Positions 5,440 through 6,103 of a stretch of DNA of 6,103 bases are shown piece by piece. The stretch lies in assembly GCA_036244995.1 (NCBI GenBank), contig BTTF01000108.1:1-6103 (forward strand). The letters are read 5' to 3'. The DNA comes from BMS3Bbin07 sp036244995. Lineage in GTDB: Bacteria > Nitrospirota > Thermodesulfovibrionia > Thermodesulfovibrionales > JdFR-85. A program made the position numbers and the translations under genes. The notes beneath the pieces were generated by a model. That model had not been told where the DNA came from and did not search any database. It saw nothing but the letters and a program-made list of their open reading frames with translations. Numbering within the stretch: the first letter of the stretch is position 1; each line of letters starts with the position of its first letter.

Positions 5440-6086
5440 TGATTTTTAATCCTGACACCCATCACCGCCGGTCCATTCGATTGAAAGGATATGACTATTC
5501 ACAGGAGGGGTTATATTTCATTACCATTTGCACACAAAACCGATCGTGTTTGTTCGGGGAGATTAAAGAAGGAGAAATGGTTTTGAATGATGCGGGCATA
5601 ATGATCAAAACCGTATGGCATAAAATCCCGGAATATTATCATGAATTCAATATCCACGAATTTATTGTTATGCCAAATCATGTTCATGGAATCATTCAAA
5701 CGATATCCAATCCCGTAGGGGCAGGCCCCCGTGCCTGCCCAATCTGTTGCCACCCCATCTGTGCCTGTGCTATCCCTACCCGCCCTATCAATGAATTTCG
5801 ACAAACAAACGGGAAAACAACAACAAATGGGAGACAAACGAATGGGCAACCACGGGGGGTTGCCCCTACGATGACATTATCCGATATTGTACATCGGGTT
5901 AAAACATTAACCACAAAACGGTATACAGACGGGGTTAAAAATAATGATTGGCCTCGATTTAACAAAAAATTATGGCAACGCAATTATTACGAGCATATTA
6001 TCCGTGATGAAAAATCGTATTATCAGATATCAGAATACATACAAACCAATCCTCTGAAATGGCAGGATGACGAATATTATGCATAA
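5439..6086 (+). CDS. REP-associated tyrosine transposase (RAYT, IS200-like Y1 HUH superfamily)
   Basis: Single-strand-specific HUH nuclease/transposase of the RAYT group (Y1_Tnp domain), 215 residues. The N-terminus HHRRSIRLKGYDYSQEGLYFITICTQNR (split by family as residues 8-18 and 19-35) is typical of bacterial RAYTs. The metal-binding HUH motif is H81-V-H83 in MPNHVHGII. The C-terminal block KLWQRNYYEHIIRDE then ISEYIQTNPLKW contains Y200, which aligns with catalytic Tyr115 of E. coli RAYT in its DYIYINP motif. Between the two lies a long low-complexity linker (about residues 90-145), partly translated from two palindromes: VGAGPRACP at 93-101 and GQPRGVAPT at 136-144. Both catalytic parts are in frame, so the protein may be active. 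The ATG overlaps the ridA stop (TGATG) and has no recognisable Shine-Dalgarno, so translation probably depends on coupling; a GTG three bases earlier is an alternative. Confidence 0.93.
   Translation: MIFNPDTHHRRSIRLKGYDYSQEGLYFITICTQNRSCLFGEIKEGEMVLNDAGIMIKTVWHKIPEYYHEFNIHEFIVMPNHVHGIIQTISNPVGAGPRACPICCHPICACAIPTRPINEFRQTNGKTTTNGRQTNGQPRGVAPTMTLSDIVHRVKTLTTKRYTDGVKNNDWPRFNKKLWQRNYYEHIIRDEKSYYQISEYIQTNPLKWQDDEYYA
5714..5740 (+). repeat. REP-like palindrome copy 2 (AGG-type stem), inside the RAYT gene
   Basis: An 8-bp stem, GGGCAGGC at 5719-5726 with GCCTGCCC at 5733-5740, encloses a 6-nt loop (CCCCGT). GTAG at 5715-5718 abuts the stem, the position of the conserved REP foot tetranucleotide. 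It is read in frame as VGAGPRACP in the transposase linker. Confidence 0.88.
5799..5846 (+). repeat. A-rich tandem micro-repeat encoding QTNG / TTTNG units
   Basis: Three imperfect units each end in AACGGG or AATGGG (5799-5813, 5814-5831, 5832-5846) and encode RQTNG, KTTTNG and RQTNG. A matching unit (RQTTNG) precedes palindrome copy 1 at 5386-5403 in the RidA gene, so this flank belongs to the repeat family and is not unique to the transposase. Confidence 0.7.
5844..5870 (-). repeat. REP-like palindrome copy 3 (AAC-type stem), inside the RAYT gene
   Basis: An 8-bp stem, GGGCAACC at 5844-5851 with GGTTGCCC at 5858-5865, encloses a 6-nt loop (ACGGGG). On the minus strand it starts CGTAGGGGCA, with an intact GTAG foot (complement of 5866-5869). 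It is opposite in orientation to copy 2, making an internal inverted pair, and is read in frame as GQPRGVAPT. Confidence 0.88.
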
Positions 6087-6094
6087 AATCGAAC

Positions 6095-6103
6095 CGTAGG
6101 GGC
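6095..6103 (+). repeat. start of REP-like palindrome copy 4, truncated by window edge
   Basis: CGTAGGGGC is identical to the first nine bases of the 27-base unit, with the GTAG foot at 6096-6099, nine bases after the transposase stop. Only the foot and first stem bases are visible; its position downstream of the gene is where a flanking REP is expected. Confidence 0.55.

Larger units (their letters stand above)
5386..6103 (+). mobile_element. REP/RAYT module (transposase gene with GTAG-foot palindromes), right end cut by window
   Basis: The segment combines a REP-associated Y1 transposase gene with four copies of one palindromic unit: just before the gene (5401-5427), inside it (5714-5740 and 5844-5870) and just after it (6095 onward). 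The outer two are in opposite orientation, as in the known RAYT-flanked-by-REP arrangement. The left limit is set where the RidA domain ends and repeat-like sequence begins (about 5386); the right limit is beyond the window. Base composition inside the transposase gene is visibly more AT-rich than in the genes upstream, apart from the GC-rich palindromes. I see no conventional IS terminal inverted repeats or target duplications. Confidence 0.75.

Noticed and set aside
5401..5870. Repeats considered as a CRISPR array
   Set aside because: Copies lie in both orientations with unequal spacing inside coding sequence, and no uniform spacers or cas genes are present.
5511..5983. Minus-strand open frames opposite the transposase gene
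   Set aside because: The plus-strand frame carries HUH and tyrosine motifs; the antisense frames show no motif of their own and read through the palindromes.

Overview
The window holds seven plus-strand genes packed head to tail, with no RNA genes, no CRISPR array and no opposing gene. Content and style (many AGA/AGG arginine and ATA isoleucine codons, sulfur-carrier chemistry beside homoserine metabolism, an Fe-S 'DUF362' protein) suggest an anaerobic or sulfur-metabolising bacterium of the Nitrospirota / Thermodesulfobacteriota kind. This placement is inference from style and gene order, not from a marker gene.

Layout: (1) 77-2583, an AlaC-type aminotransferase overlapping homoserine dehydrogenase (hom) by one base. 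(2) 2635-3686, a TusA-family sulfur carrier overlapping a MoeB/ThiF/HesA-type adenylyltransferase by one base. (3) 3773-4891, a DUF362 protein with two 4Fe-4S ferredoxin motifs. (4) 4936-5439, a RidA-family protein. (5) 5386 to the window end, a REP-associated tyrosine transposase (RAYT) with GTAG-footed palindromes before, inside and after it. Gaps between the first six genes are under about 90 bases and I see no convincing terminator, so genes 1-6 could be one transcript.

Working together: the aminotransferase and Hom handle alanine/aspartate-family amino acids and make homoserine. The TusA-like protein and the E1-like enzyme are sulfur-handling parts, so the cluster may join the homoserine branch to sulfur delivery (cysteine, homocysteine/methionine, or a sulfur cofactor). 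The ubiquitin-like carrier (MoaD/ThiS type) and the JAMM protease or sulfhydrylase expected for such a pathway are not in the window. RidA fits as an enamine/imine clean-up enzyme next to PLP enzymes.

The most unusual part is the 3' end. Four palindromic units (the last cut by the window edge) share one architecture: GTAG foot, 8-bp stem, 6-nt loop. Two variants differ by compensatory base pairs in the stem. One copy forms the C-terminal tail of RidA, and two lie in frame inside the transposase, between its HUH motif and its catalytic tyrosine region. This looks like a REP/RAYT module that has grown into the coding sequences of its host and of its own transposase.
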